Shown here in pieces: positions 1 through 12,199 of a stretch of 64,000 bases of DNA; positions within the stretch are counted from its first letter, which is position 1, and each line of letters opens with the position of its first letter. The position numbers and the translations under genes were made by a program. The notes under the pieces are model-generated. The model was given only the letters and a program-made list of their open reading frames with translations, did no database searches and had not been told where the DNA came from. This DNA is from Haliclona indistincta (Eukaryota > Porifera > Demospongiae > Haplosclerida > Chalinidae): contig OZ024786.1 in the NCBI GenBank assembly GCA_964017065.1, positions 1,348,888 through 1,412,887 on the forward strand, in the 5' to 3' direction.

Positions 1-588
1 AGCTATTTGATAATTTTATTATCATTACGAACAGTGAACTAACTATTCATACAGTTAGTCTTATTGACACGCAAAATTATTTTAGCATGTTTGATTTTTT
101 CTTCAATTGTTTATTGAGCACTTTGACTAGTTAGTCCGGATAACCATAAATCATGCGATTGCTATACTATAGTACAATTACATTAATTTGTGCAGTTCCA
201 TATTAAAATCTATTAGAGACATAATTTAGCTATTCAAAAAACTTGACGTTTTTAAGTTTCATCGGATACTACGGATATGTTCTGGAATCATAACATTATT
301 GCTGGGAGTGAAGTAGCAAACTGCAAGGAGGTTGTTGATGAGGAGTTCAGGAGGTGTTGATAGCTGACATATGATCCATGCGGTATGTATCTCACAAATA
401 GTGATGAATGTAGTACTTGGCACTGGCTCTGTATGCTCTGCCAAACAACAATATAGTGTCCTAGCTGTATTACTAGCTATTGTTGCTTCTACGGAGACGA
501 TGAACATGTGGATACCAAGCAGCAGGCCCAAGCTTCCTTCTGTACATCAGGTCTATTTGACTACTATACTGGGTGTGGCTCATAATTT
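1..588. other. 5' flank of TRAF-like copy 1, shared with copy 2
   Basis: I see no convincing gene here. The stretch at about 300-365 matches, in reverse complement, the sequence upstream of TRAF copy 2 (about 11,290-11,350), including a run of GGAGG-type motifs and a shared GCTGACATATGA-like segment. The copies therefore share their 5' flank as well as their coding part. The flank may hold the promoter, but I cannot point to a specific element. Confidence 0.6.
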
Positions 589-1803
589 TTGCATCTGATA
601 CAGGGTGGAGCTCTGTTAGCACAGCCTGACAAAGAATCGTGTGCTTCTCTCTCGCTGCCTGCTGCTGGTGCACCAGGTCGTCTCCTAGCTACCGGATATG
701 GTGGATATAAAAGTAAATTCGTGGATCCTGTTCCTGAGTCTCTCTCCTGTGCCGTGTGTCTCCTGCCTTTCCGTGACCCTCACCTCGTCAGCTGCTGCGG
801 GAGGAAATACTGCGCATCTTGCATTGATCGTGTGAAAACAGCTCAACAGCCATGTCCCGTCTGTAAACAACGCTTCTCAACGCTATTAGATCGAGATTAT
901 CAACGCAAAGTATTAAACCTAAAGGTGTTCTGCTCTAGACATGAACATGGTTGCCAGTGGATTGGTGAGCTACGTCATTTAGATCATCATGACAGGGAGG
1001 AGTGTGGGTGGGCAGTGGTGGAGTGCAGCTACAAGTGTGGTGCTCACCTCCCTCGCAGACTGAAGGATGAACACGAATTTAATGAGTGCTCACAGCAACC
1101 AGTGGAAGTCAAAATCAAGAGCCTTATGAAGACTATGGAAGAGAAGCATGAAAGAGAGATGGCTGTTATGAGAGAGGAGTTTAGGAAGGAGAGAGAGACA
1201 CAGAAGAAGGAAGTGGAAGAGCTGAAGAAGGAACTGGAGGAGATTAAAGGTGATCTACCGAGAGATAATGTTTTATAAACTTCACAATAATTATTATCAT
1301 TGTTATTAGGTATCCTAGTCTGTTCTCCTGTCCCCTCCATTGAGCTCATCATGTCCCAGTACTCCACACACAAGAAGAATAATGATTCATGGTTTAGTCC
1401 ACCATTTTACACTGGACCAAGAGGATATAAAATGTGCATCAATGTGCATGCAAATGGAAAAGGAATTTTTACCGGTAGTCATGTATCTGCATATGTGCAC
1501 CTCATGAGAGGAGAATATGATAGTCAGCTAGCGTGGCCATTCAGAGGCGACATCACTATACAACTAGTGAATCACAACAGTGACCAGGACCATCATGAGT
1601 GGACTGTATCCTTCAATGATGCTTCAGATGATGGTAGAGTAGCGAGCAGAGTGCCCTTGATGAGGACAAGATCTGGTACAGGACGAGGCTTCCGCCAGAT
1701 CATCTCTCATGCTGTGGTAGAGTCCTGTGTTGAGACAAGAAGATTCATTATCAATGACTGTCTGACATTTAGAGTAACTAAAATAGTTGTGCACTCTTTA
1801 TAG
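589..1803 (+). CDS. TRAF-like protein copy 1 (RING, TRAF zinc finger, coiled coil, MATH)
   Basis: Two exons, 589-1249 and 1310-1803, give about 384 aa. The 60-bp intron is GT-AG, phase 1, and splits a Gly codon. The domains in order are a RING (around SCAVC to PCPVC), a TRAF-type zinc finger with GCQW and ECSYKCGAHL motifs, a charged coiled coil, and a C-terminal MATH/TRAF-C domain (from GYKMCINVHANGKG to TKIVVHSL). Such proteins normally act as cytoplasmic adaptors or E3 ligases below cell-surface receptors; that role is family knowledge. The RING has CCGRKYC where a CGH-type ligand is expected, so the fourth zinc ligand looks missing. The start is doubtful. Copies 3 and 4 begin at an ATG-GCT-GAC that reads CAG-CCT-GAC here, so I use the nearest upstream in-frame ATG. 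If that ATG is not used, the gene may be dead despite its clean frame. Confidence 0.8.
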
Positions 1804-2782
1804 CACATTATAATAATTATATGCACGCTCGACAATACCAATCATTGTTGTACACTTACTTGTTAACCCATTTTGCAATTGTAGTTTCTCACTAGTATAC
1901 AAGATCACTATCAAATGAGTGTACAAACAGCTTAATAACAATGTTCATACTTATGATCATGTGGATTTTCTCAAATCCATCAGTTGTGTAATATTAGATT
2001 GTGTGCGGCTACATCAAACGAATGGATTCTGGAGGTGTGTCATCTTCATGGAGAGGAGGAGTCTTGTGAATCACCCAGTTGGTGATGGGATAAAATCAAT
2101 GATAATACTAATGAAATCAATCATAGGGTATAATTTATTACAGCTGATAATATATCACGACTTACTTGTTCACGGTCATAACTCTCTGTCAGTCAACACA
2201 ATTATTCTGTATCCATATTCCTGTGACAGATGTGGACCAGTTTGTATATTATACACAAAAAGTTCATTGAGTTTCAGTAATGTGACAGCCATTTAAAGTC
2301 AGCCGGGCGTTCAAACATTGCTGGAGTTTAGTGACCCCTTTTCTCCATATTCCCAATTACTCCATATCCATTATTCCTGTGATAGATGTGGACTAGCTTG
2401 TATAATAATGCATGCGCACTGCCCTATATAACTACATACATGTGGTTGCTGTTGTTGCATTGTTGTTTGAGAATTAGATTATAACTGCATGACTGAGTCC
2501 ATTGAAAATGTATCACTAATAACAGTTGTGACTTCTATGACTGCATGACTGATAGCGGAATTATAGCGGAATGCAGATTTTCTCAACATGTTAGTCATTT
2601 AATACAAACTCACAATATTATTTGTCTAGCGATCGTAGACTTTTGACACTACAATACTGTGCATTGTCAACTACTTTCAGAGGAGGACTACATGTATAGT
2701 GTCGCTGCACAGCTGACTGACACAAAACGCTCAGGTCTGTTGATTGTATACTTCTTTGCTAATTAATTCTTAATTCGAGTCT
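1804..2782. other. spacer duplicated at 20,351-21,114
   Basis: This holds the 3' end of TRAF copy 1 and the 5' flank of POT copy 1. From about 1880 on it aligns by eye with 20,360-21,110 (shared TTTCTCACTAGTATACAAG and many further blocks). I see no gene in it; the short open frames are not conserved in the second copy. Confidence 0.6.
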
Positions 2783-4337
2783 ATGGCTAGTCTATCACTA
2801 TCCTTTGATCACCATCACTGGAAGCAATGGTGGAGATCTCCAAAAAAAACACCACAACAAAGTGCGGTTGCTCTTAATATGGATGGTGTTGTTCACCTTT
2901 TTCTGGGATGCAATTCAGGCATATCCACACAATATAATAACTGTTATATGTGCTTCTGTGGTTGTTTCATATTCTTTTGCTCCTTTGGTTGGTTGGCTTG
3001 CTGATGTTAGATTTGGAAGATATGAAGTTATTAAATTTGGGTCAATTGCCTCATTTCTGGCCAGTATTTTGTACTATTTTGCAATGATAACTGGAGTAGG
3101 AGTCACTACAGTAAGTAATGTGCTTTTGTCATTAGCAATTATCATTGCTGGATTTGGTCGCACTTGTTATTTAGCAGCCATGCTTCCCTTCTTAACAGAT
3201 CAGATAATTGGTGCCACATCAGATCAGCTTAGTGCAGTTGTACGCTGGTATTACTGGGCAAGAATGTTAGGTCAATGTTTGTCTAACATTATTGTTTACT
3301 ACAGCAAGAAAAGCTTTCGGACAAGCAATGATAATATGAGTTTAACAATTTTAATTGTTATCATTCCTCTTGCTGTGATCATTATTAGTGACTGCTTGTG
3401 TCAGCAGTGGTTGGACAAGACTCATAAGGTCACTAACCCCATCAAGCTCATCGTACAGGTACTCAACTACACTAGGAAGCACAGATACCCTGAGAGACGC
3501 AGTGCCTTCACCTACATTGATGAGGAACAGCCTTCACGAATAGACTATGGCAAGGAAAAATTCGGAGGACCCTTCACTGAGGAGGAGGTAGAAGATGTGA
3601 AGACTGTCCTACGCTTGCTTCCCTTGGTCATATGCTTGACCCTAAGTGTTACTACTTTAGAAATTTTTCATACAATACTCCCTTTTATTGATAATGAAAG
3701 AAATTTTGCGATTAATCAGGCAATTTTAGACTGGCTGTTTCCTCTACTATTGATTCCACTTTACCAGCTTCTACTGTACCGATGTTTTCAACATGTTAGT
3801 CCAAGTATGTTACAATGCATCAGTGCAGGCTTGTTCATTTGTACACTTGGCTACATTGTATTGTCAGCATTAGGAGTAGTTGGTTTAATAGTCTCTGATG
3901 ATGTGCAATCTTGTGCATCAGCATCAGCACATAATGCTACCAATCCTGGTGATTCTTTGGAGTGGTACTGGAAGCTTCCTCCTTGTATCGTGTTCGGTAT
4001 TGGGAAAACAATAGTTGGTGTTCTTCATTTGGAATTTGTTATTGCTCAGTTTCCTGACAAGATGAAAGGATTTGTTTTTGGTATAACATTAGCCATTCGT
4101 GGTCTTGTTTTCTTTGTATATTTCAAGTGTTTTCAGTTAACTCTGTGTCACCTATTGCTTATATCATTTGTTGTTTTCGCATTGTTTGTGGTCTTCCTGA
4201 TCCTTTCCAAGTGCTACACACTACGTGAGAGGAACAGAGAGATCAACATACAGGCCATAGTGGAGGAACACTATGAGAGGTACTTCGACCAGGAGGAGGA
4301 GTACATGAGAGAACAGCAATACCTTAGAGCTAAATAA
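2783..4337 (+). CDS. POT/SLC15-like transporter copy 1, N-terminal frameshift
   Basis: This is a single-exon multi-pass membrane protein of about 515 aa, related to proton-coupled oligopeptide (POT/PTR) transporters of the major facilitator superfamily. The sequence shows an MFS motif A-like loop (GWLADVRFGRY), a POT-like LPFLTDQIIGATSD block followed by WYYWARM, and a KMKGFVFGI block near the C-terminus. The conserved N-terminus starts at 2783 (MASLSLSFDHHHWKQWW), but a run of eight A at 2842-2849 shifts the frame. The fragment copy at 21,115 has CCAAAAGAACA there and stays in frame. Translation could restart at 2805 in the working frame (510 aa), which would lose the normal head. The tail is EQQYLRAK, unlike the ENPQYFES-type tail of copies 2 and 6. 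The canonical POT ExxER motif of helix 1 is not visible. The substrate is unknown. Confidence 0.75.
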
Positions 4338-5795
4338 TCTATGATAATTTGTGATGAAATCTTACCCTTCTTTAGTTATAGTGTTGAATTAGTAATTCTG
4401 ATTCATTTTATTACAACTGTTTGTATGTTTTCATTACTGACTCTGAAATGGTTAGAAATTATTTGTCGTGCGTTTATAAAATTAATGAAAATGCAATGAT
4501 TTAAGTTGTGATTGCAGGTTAATTGTAATGCAAAATAGTTGATTATAAATTATTGACTTTCTTTTATCTTCAGCTCGTGACAGAGCAACGCGTACGCTAG
4601 CATGTGAATATCGCTCTGATACAATATTAAGAGTGTCTCGGTAAGACATTATGAACACATCTTGCATGGGAGAGAAAACCCTCAATACTTTGAATCGTCT
4701 GAATCATGCAAATGGTGACTTCGATGATGATGTCTCTAATAACCAGTGACTAGTTATTAATTTTGTGCCCTATATCTGTGTATGCAACTGCTTGTATGCA
4801 ATTTCTAGGCTTATAACTCAAAGCCAAGTAAATGCATACAAAAAATGGAAAGGGCACAAAATTATTAGACTATTAGAGACATCATCGATATCATCAAAGT
4901 CACCATCAGTCTTGAGACTTGAGATCAATGATCAAAGCTATATGCTCCAAAATATGCTAGATGGGGTATGTAATCAAAGAATTTATCCTTAAACTACGGT
5001 TACAAACTAATTAAACTATAAACAAGATAAGATGTGTCTTTATGATAATGTAGAACTGTTTTAGCTATAGCACTCGTGTGATTCCATACAAGTGTAAGTA
5101 CACATTCGACTTGAAATGAGTAGGCTAGTGTTGCGAATCATGCATGTATAAATTACTTATGTTGCATGAAAATGATTTTCTTCTCTAAGATGGTGTGGAT
5201 TCGATATCTGTATCTTTGATGAAGTGACAACCAGGTGTCCATTAACACGCTTATTTGGATGTTTGATCATAACCTTTCAACCTAGTTTTAGATTTTGCTT
5301 TGTTCCTTCAAAAAATCATACTGTAATTAATTAAATTTTGGCTGTTCTCTTCGTAACAAGCACCCAATAATCAAGGGGTGTGCTTGTGTATGATTGGTTG
5401 TGTTGTTGTGTGCATGAAAGTTGGAGTTTAACTGACTGTGCATGTCCATTAAACGTCAGTGCACAGTCTAATGTATGTGCCTAATATCAGTTACAAATAC
5501 ACAGTCTAATATCTAATGTTTTGCACAGTCACAGTGCATCAATGACAACATGTTAAATATAACACAAACAACATGCACCTGTTCTGAATAGTGTTGGTCA
5601 ATAGGGGCATTATTGGCACATCGAAGTTGAAATGAGAGTATCCTCAACTGAATAATACATAAAATTATCTACCTGATGTATGTGATACAGTGGACTTTAT
5701 TGTGTATCAATTGTCTCAAAGATGTTCAGATATCTGCCAGACTTAAGAATACTTTTAAATTACAATTGATTTCCTCTTCCTCGTCTTTTGAATCC
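4338..5795. other. spacer duplicated at 23,322-24,777
   Basis: This contains no intact gene. It aligns by eye almost end to end with the spacer between POT copies 5 and 6, including a GAATAATACATAAAATTATC block just before the next gene. It holds a relic of a POT C-terminal tail at 4660-4752, listed separately. Confidence 0.65.
4660..4752 (+). pseudogene. relic of a POT C-terminal tail
   Basis: The segment reads like the last codons of POT copies 2 and 6 (an NPQYFES block followed by GDFDDDV), yet it lies about 320 bp downstream of the stop of POT copy 1, which ends with a different tail. The same arrangement recurs after POT copy 5. It could be an old 3' end left behind when the tail was replaced, or an unused alternative last exon. 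No clear splice donor in copy 1 would reach it. Confidence 0.55.
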
Positions 5796-7399
5796 ATGGC
5801 TGGTCTGTCACACTCTTTTGGCCATCATCAGCAGTACTGGAAGCAATGGTGGAGGAGAATACCAACAAGATACTACAGCAAAGTACTGTTGCTAATATGG
5901 GTGGTGTTGCTTCACTTCTCCGGGGATATAATTCAGGATTATCCGAATAATATAGAATTTGTTGTAAGTTCTTCAGTATTTTTTTCATATTCTTTTGCTC
6001 CTTTGATTGGCTGGCTTGCTGATGTTAGATTTGGAAGGTACGAAGTTATTAAATTTGGCTCGCTTGCCTCATTTCTGGCCAGTATTCTGTACTATTTAGC
6101 GATGGTAACTATAGGAGGAGCCTCTACACTGAGTAATGTGTTTTTATCATTAGCAGTTGTTATTTCTGGCTTTGGGTACACTTGTTACGTAGCCTCCATA
6201 CTTCCCTTCTTAACAGATCAGATTGTTGGTGCCACCTCAGATGAGCTTAGTGCAGTGGTACGCTGGTATTACTGGGCAATAAATATTGCAACTTGCTTGG
6301 CTAACATTATTGCTTACTATGGCAAAAAAGGCATTTTGATTAACAATGATAATATCAGCTTGACAACCTTCCTTGCTATCATTCCTCTTGCTGTGATCAT
6401 TATCAGTGACCGCTTGTGTCAGCAGTGGTTGGACAGGACTCATAAGGTCACTAACCCCATCAAGCTCATCATACAGGTACTCAACTACACTAGGAAGCAC
6501 AGATACCCTGAGAGACGCAGTGCCTTCACCTATATTGATGAGGAACAGCCCACACGAATGGACTATGGCAAGGATAAATTCGGAGGACCCTTCACTGAGG
6601 AGGAGGTAGAAGATGTCAAGACTGTCTTACGCTTGATTCCCTTGGTCATATGCTTCAGCCTCAGTGTTAGTGCTTTAGACAATTTTCATATAATACTCCC
6701 ATTTATTCACAATGGGACATTCTGGGTCAATCAAGCAATCTTGCATTGGCTGTTTCCTCTACTATTGATTCCACTATACCAGCTCCTACTGTACCGATGT
6801 TTTCAACATGTCAGTCTAAGTATGTTACAAATCATTAGTGCAGGCTTGTTTATTTGTAAACTTGGCTACATTGTATTGTCAGCATTAGTAGTTGTTGATG
6901 TATTCATTTCTGACAATGTATCATGTACAGCAATAGTAGACAATCCAGGACAGTATTTAGAGTGGTACTGGAAACTTCCACTGTTTATTGTTTATTTATT
7001 GTTTATTGTACTGGAAAAACAATAATTAGTGTTCTTCTTTTCGAATTTGTTATTGCTCAGTCTCCTGACAAAATGAAAGGATTTGTTTTTGGTATAACAA
7101 TAACCACTCGTGGTCTAGTCTTCTTTATCTTTTTCAAGTTTATTTATAATCAGCCAACTCTGTGTTGTTTATTGTTTGTATCATTAGCTCTTGTTGTGTT
7201 GTTTTCGGTCTTCCTGATTCTTTCCAAGCGCTACACACTACGTGAGAGGAACAGAGAGATCAACATACAGGCCATAGTGGAGGAACACTATGAGAGGTAC
7301 ATGGACCAGGAGGAGGAGTACATGAGAGAAAACCCTCAATACTTTGAATCATTGGAATCTGATGATGACTTTGATGATGATGTCTCTTCTAGTCATTGA
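5796..7399 (+). pseudogene. POT/SLC15-like transporter copy 2, frameshifted
   Basis: This is nearly identical to the intact copy 6 (24,778-26,364). It starts at MAGLSHSFGHHQQYW and keeps GWLADVRFGRYEVIKFG, the WYYWAIN block and the acidic tail ending DDDVSSSH. Around 6985-7010 it has an extra 11 nt, apparently a tandem duplication inside TTTATTGTTTA. This shifts the frame and brings a stop at 7023-7025, about two thirds through. The remaining C-terminal third is open in another frame up to 7399. It is a recent, nearly intact pseudogene, unless the duplication is an assembly artefact or the lesion is a polymorphism. Confidence 0.8.
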
Positions 7400-8469
7400 T
7401 TAACTAATGATTTTGTGTCAATTGTGTATTATACAAACTGTTTGTATATGCATTAATTTTTCTTAACTTTGAAGTTTGTGTGGTAAGCCTGCATGACTCA
7501 CTAATTAAATGCAGTTATATGCTCCAACATGATTGATCTTTTAGCTCGGGTATAAAATCAAGAAAATGATTTTGAAAGAATTAATTTTATTCCAGTTACA
7601 AACTAAACTATAAAACAAGATAAGATGTGTCTTTATGATAATGTAGAACTGTCGTAGCTAGCACTCACATGAGTGTGTATTGTACAGGTATGTTGAGATG
7701 AGTAGGCTAGTGCGACTATTTATGCATGCAGATTAGTTTCTTCTAGATCTGTTGCTTGAAGATGATTCTCTTCACTAAATGACTTGGACTCGATATCTGT
7801 ATCTTTGATCAACTGAAAACCAGGCGTCCATTAACATGGTCATTCATTCTAGCTATCTTGCAGTCTTACGGTCTCTCCAATGTTGTCCATTCTATACTAT
7901 TACATTGGTCTGGGCAGTTTCTTCTTTCAAGGATGAAGCAATAAATGAACTGATTTGGTTACCGAACTTTGAGTCTGATTAAATTCGCTACTTCGTATGT
8001 CAGAGTAAAATGGTTGTGACTCAACTTTGGTGTGCTCACGTCCTACAATTCTACTGGTGTCAACTGTGGTGACCATTATCAGTTAAAGTTTATCTGCTTC
8101 CACTGCATGATTACATTTTACTTTAGCTATAATTTCACTATCAAATTTCCTGACTATTCCAGTCCTCGAATATTGTTTTTTACCGTTTGTACTCATTTAT
8201 TTAACTTTTCGATGTTCTTCTATGGTGAGCAAAGTGGAGCAACGCACTCACAGCAGAGAATTTGAATGTTTTAGCTGCTTGTCACTCAAATTTTTCTGAA
8301 AAACATAAATTTAATGTGGATCCATTTGTAGAAATTATTATGATAAATTATGATCCATTTGTAATAATAAAGTAGCACTAAGATAAGAGGGTCTGTGTAC
8401 TAAGTGTCTGTAGAAAATTTTTATACTCATTTGATAGAGATCTTGTGTACACTAGTGCAAACTTTAGAA
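7400..8469. other. 3' flank of POT copy 2
   Basis: The first 680 bp or so match the flank of POT copy 6 (26,365-27,058). The match stops at about 8085, exactly where copy B joins a remnant of the foldback element. The rest (8085-8469) is found only here. I see no gene. Confidence 0.55.
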
Positions 8470-9767
8470 TATATGTTCCGCGCTTTCTAGGAATTTGCGC
8501 TTTCTCGAGAAAGCGCAGCGCTTTTTAGGAATCCCTAGAAAGCGCGGGCTTTCTCGAGAAAGCGCGGGCTTTCTCCAGAAAGCGCTGCGCATTCTCCAGA
8601 AAGCGCAGTCACAGAAAGCGCAATGGATACTGCGCTTTCTAAGGTTTAACCTCTGTTGTTACACGGCTCTTGGCGTTCAAGAATCGCCACAAAATAGCTC
8701 TCTACTACTATAGGTGTTAGAATTAATGCTGCAGCTCTACAAAGTTTGTCGAGTGTAATGGCCCATGGCAGCAACACCCGTGCTAGTCACTGACGATCGA
8801 GCTAGTGAGATAGCACAGTGAGCCTGAGCGAACATGGTTCCCCTTTAGCTATACTACTATTACCTGTGCTGCTCTGTTGTACCTATAAGACCGTAGCATG
8901 CATGGGTATCATGCAATACTGACACGACCTTGTAAATCTGAACTACAATATCACAGACACACTGTCATCTCATGTACAATGTACAGTCACCTCTCTTGGT
9001 TGTATTTAAGTCTGTGTTAAGTCATGTGCACTAGGTCTTGTTGTGTTCTCAGTTCTGTTAGTTGCTAGCTGATCACCAATCATTGCTCATTGCCATCTTG
9101 ATTCTAATAAAGATCTTTGAGATATCACAAATACTATACCTAGACTGCTACCTATACATGTCTCTCATCTTAGTGTGATGCACCCTGTCACAATCCAGAG
9201 GAATTTAAGGCTGACAACAATTCTGCGGCATGCATGATGGACATGACCAGCATACAGTAGGCACAGCTCAGCCTGCATGCATGCAGGTATAGCTGGAGTA
9301 AAAACAACCCTAACACACTGAAATAATTATGTGTCGTTGTTGCCTCTCTGGTTACTGTGGGCTGTGGGAGCTAGATAATAGCAGTACTGAGCTAATTTAA
9401 GTGGAACCATGCATGCTGCATGCTCGCTCAGGCTCATTGTGCTAGCTCAGGCTCAAATCGTCAGTGCGCCAGCACCGTAGCACGAGTTGCTGCCATAGGC
9501 CATTACACTCGACAAAAGGCTCACCCAACTTAAATTCTAACATCTATAGTAGTAGAGAGCTATTTTGTGTAGGTTCTTGAGCGACCAGAGCCGTGTAACA
9601 GCAGGAGTTAAACCTTAGAAAGCGCAGTATCCGTTGCGCTTTCTGTGACTGCGCTTTGTTGAGAAAGCGCAGCGCTTTCTCGAGAAAGCCCGCGCTTTCT
9701 AGGGATTCCTAAAAAGCGCTGCGCTTTCTCGAGAAAGCGCAAATTCCTAGAAAGCGCGGAACATATA
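8470..9767. mobile_element. foldback element rich in AGAAAGCGC motifs
   Basis: Two long inverted arms, about 8470-8840 and 9400-9767, are near mirror images. They begin TATATGTTCCGCGCTTTCT on the left and end with its complement on the right. The outer roughly 180 bp of each arm is a cluster of GCGCTTTCT/AGAAAGCGC repeats in both orientations, many joined as TTTCTCGAGAAA palindromes. Inner arm blocks (TGTCGAGTGTAATGGCC, AGCCTGAGCGA) also pair. There is no transposase-like frame, so it is non-autonomous. It lies beyond the 3' end of TRAF copy 2, and a 30-40 bp end fragment survives at the equivalent place in the second cluster (27,061-27,100). Confidence 0.75.
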
Positions 9768-9829
9768 CATGAATGAGTTAACAGCAATGCTTGTAATGGC
9801 ATTGTTGAGGGTGCATGTATAATTGTCTG

Positions 9830-11032
9830 CTAAATAGAGTGCACTACTATTTTAGTTACTCTAAATGTCAGACAGTCATTGATAATGAATCTTCTTGTCT
9901 CAGCACAGGACTCTACCACAGCATGAGGTACGAACTGGCGGAAGCCTCGTCCTGTACCAGATCTTGTTCTCATCAAGGGCACTCTGCTTGATACTCTACC
10001 ATCATCTGAAGCATCATTGAAGGATACAGTCCACTCATGATGGTCTTGGTCACTGTTGTGATTCACTAGTTGTATAGTGGCATCTCCTCTGAATGGCCAC
10101 ACTAGCCTATTGTCATATTCTCCTCTCATGAGATGCACATATGCAGATACATGACTATACCCGTAAAAATTCCTTTTCCATTTGCGTGCACATTGATACA
10201 CATCTTGTATCCTCCTGGTCCAGTGTAGAATGGTGGACTAAACCATGAATCATCATTGTTCTTGCGTGTGGAGTACTGGGTCATGATGAACTCAATGGAG
10301 AGGACTGGGGAACACACAAGGATACCTAAACAATGGTATAATAATTATAGAAATAAATCGTATTGCATGGATATTACTTCTGTCAATAACCTTTAATCTC
10401 CTCCAATTCCTTCTTTAGCCCTTCCACTTCTTTCTCATGTGTCTCTCTCTCCTTCCTAAACTCCTCTCTCATAACAGCCATCTCTCTTTCATGCTTTTCT
10501 TCCATAGTCTTCATAAGGCTCTTGATTTTGACTTCCATTGGTCGCTGTGAGCACTCATCAAGTTCGTGTTCATCCATCAGTCTGCGAGGGAGGTGAGCAC
10601 CACACTGGTAGCTGCACTCCACCATTGCCCACCCACACTCTTCTCTCTCGTGATGATCTAAATGACGTAGCTCACCAATCCACTGGCAACCATGTTCATG
10701 TCTAGAGCAGAACACTTTTAGGTTTAATACTTTGCGTTGATAATCTCGATCTATTAGCGTTGAGAAACGTTGTTTACAGACGGGACACGGCTGTTGAGCT
10801 GTTTTCACACGATCGATGCAAGATCCACAGTACTGATTTCCTCCCGCAGCAGCTGACGAGGTGAGGGTCACGGAAAGGCAGGAGACACACGGCACAGGAT
10901 AGAGAATCAGGAACAGGATCAACGAATTTACTTCCATACCCGCCATATCCGGTGACATCAGGCAAGAGACTACCCGGCGCGCCGGCAGCAGGCGGAGGGA
11001 GAGAAGAACAAGATTAATTCTTTATCAGTCAT
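9830..11032 (-). pseudogene. TRAF-like copy 2, pseudogene
   Basis: This has the same two-exon TRAF-like layout as copies 1, 3 and 4, read on the minus strand. Exon 1 starts at 11,032 (ATG-ACT-GAT in place of ATG-GCT-GAC). Against copy 4 I see a 4-nt insertion (TAAT) about 20 nt after the start, a 4-nt insertion (TCAG) inside the RING between GRK and YC, and a 2-nt insertion in the MATH domain (GGTATAGTC for GGTAGTC, near 10,157). Each breaks the frame. The zinc-finger, coiled-coil and most MATH codons are otherwise well preserved, so inactivation is recent. Confidence 0.85.
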
Positions 11033-12199
11033 TGCTAACGGAGCCCCACCCTGAAGATGAGCAAAATGATGAGCCACACCCTTTATTGATGACTATAATT
11101 ATCGATCAAACAGGCTCTGTTTTCAATTATATCAACATAATTTATTCATCGTCTCTGTAGAATCAACTATAGCTAGCAATACAGAGATCTATTGTCTAGT
11201 ATTACGTACATGCAATGTTTTGTTTATGGTTGTTTGGCAAAGCATATACAGAGTCAGTGCATTCATCACTATTTTGTGAGATACACCAATCACATGTCAG
11301 CTATCATTACCTCCTGAACTCCTCATTAACAACCTCCTTGCAGTTTTGCTAATTCTCTCCTAGCAATAGCAGACATGTGCAATGATGTAATTACTCCAGA
11401 ACATACGCAGCAGCTGAAGAAGCAAACAATTACATGAAAACGTCAATTAAGTTTTATTAAATTGTCACATTTCTATCTGGAACAAATTGTGCTGTAGTAT
11501 AGCAATCACATGATTTCATTTTGTCCAGTGCTCAATAAACATGAAAATCAAGCGTTTATTTGTTCCTGAAATAGGAGCATGCGCTCGTATAATCTGACCC
11601 CATCACTAGCACTCAAGATTTGATTGTTCCTCCATCATCAATAATTGAATTTGTTCCAATAAACAATTATGTTTATCTTTGTTTTTTAACCTTTTAGATT
11701 TTGCTTTTGTTCCTTCAGTTAAATAATTTATTTATTTTTGCTGCTCTCTTTGCAACAAGCTCCCAATAATCAAGAGGTGTGCTTGCTGTGTATGTTTGGT
11801 TGTATTGCTGTTTGCATGAAAAATGGACTTTAGCTGACTGCATGTCCATTGAACATCAGTGCACAATCTAATGTTTGTGACTAATATCAAAACAGTCTAA
11901 TATCTAATGTTTTGCACAGTCACAGTGCATCAATGGCAGATCTTCACAACATGTTAAATAGAACACAAACTACTGCACTCGTTCTGAATATTGTTGGTCA
12001 ATAGGGTCCTTATTGGCACATTGAAGTTGCAGTGAGAGTATCCTCAACTGAATACATTCATAAAATTATCTACATGATGTATATGATACAGTGGACTTTA
12101 TTGTGTATCAGTAATCGTCTCAAAGATGTTCAGATATCTGCCGGACTTAGGAATACTTTTAAATTACAATTGATTTCCTCTTCCTCGTCTTTTGAATCC
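11033..12199. other. spacer between TRAF copy 2 and POT copy 3
   Basis: The left part is the shared 5' flank of TRAF copies. The right part, from about 11,650, matches the 5' flanks of POT copies 2 and 6 (a CAACAAGCTCCCAATAATCA block and AGTATCCTCAACTGAATA just before the gene). I see no gene. Confidence 0.55.

Noticed and set aside
1919..2296. 125-codon frame between TRAF copy 1 and POT copy 1
   Set aside because: The homologous spacer at 20.4-20.8 kb does not keep the frame, so it is not under coding constraint.
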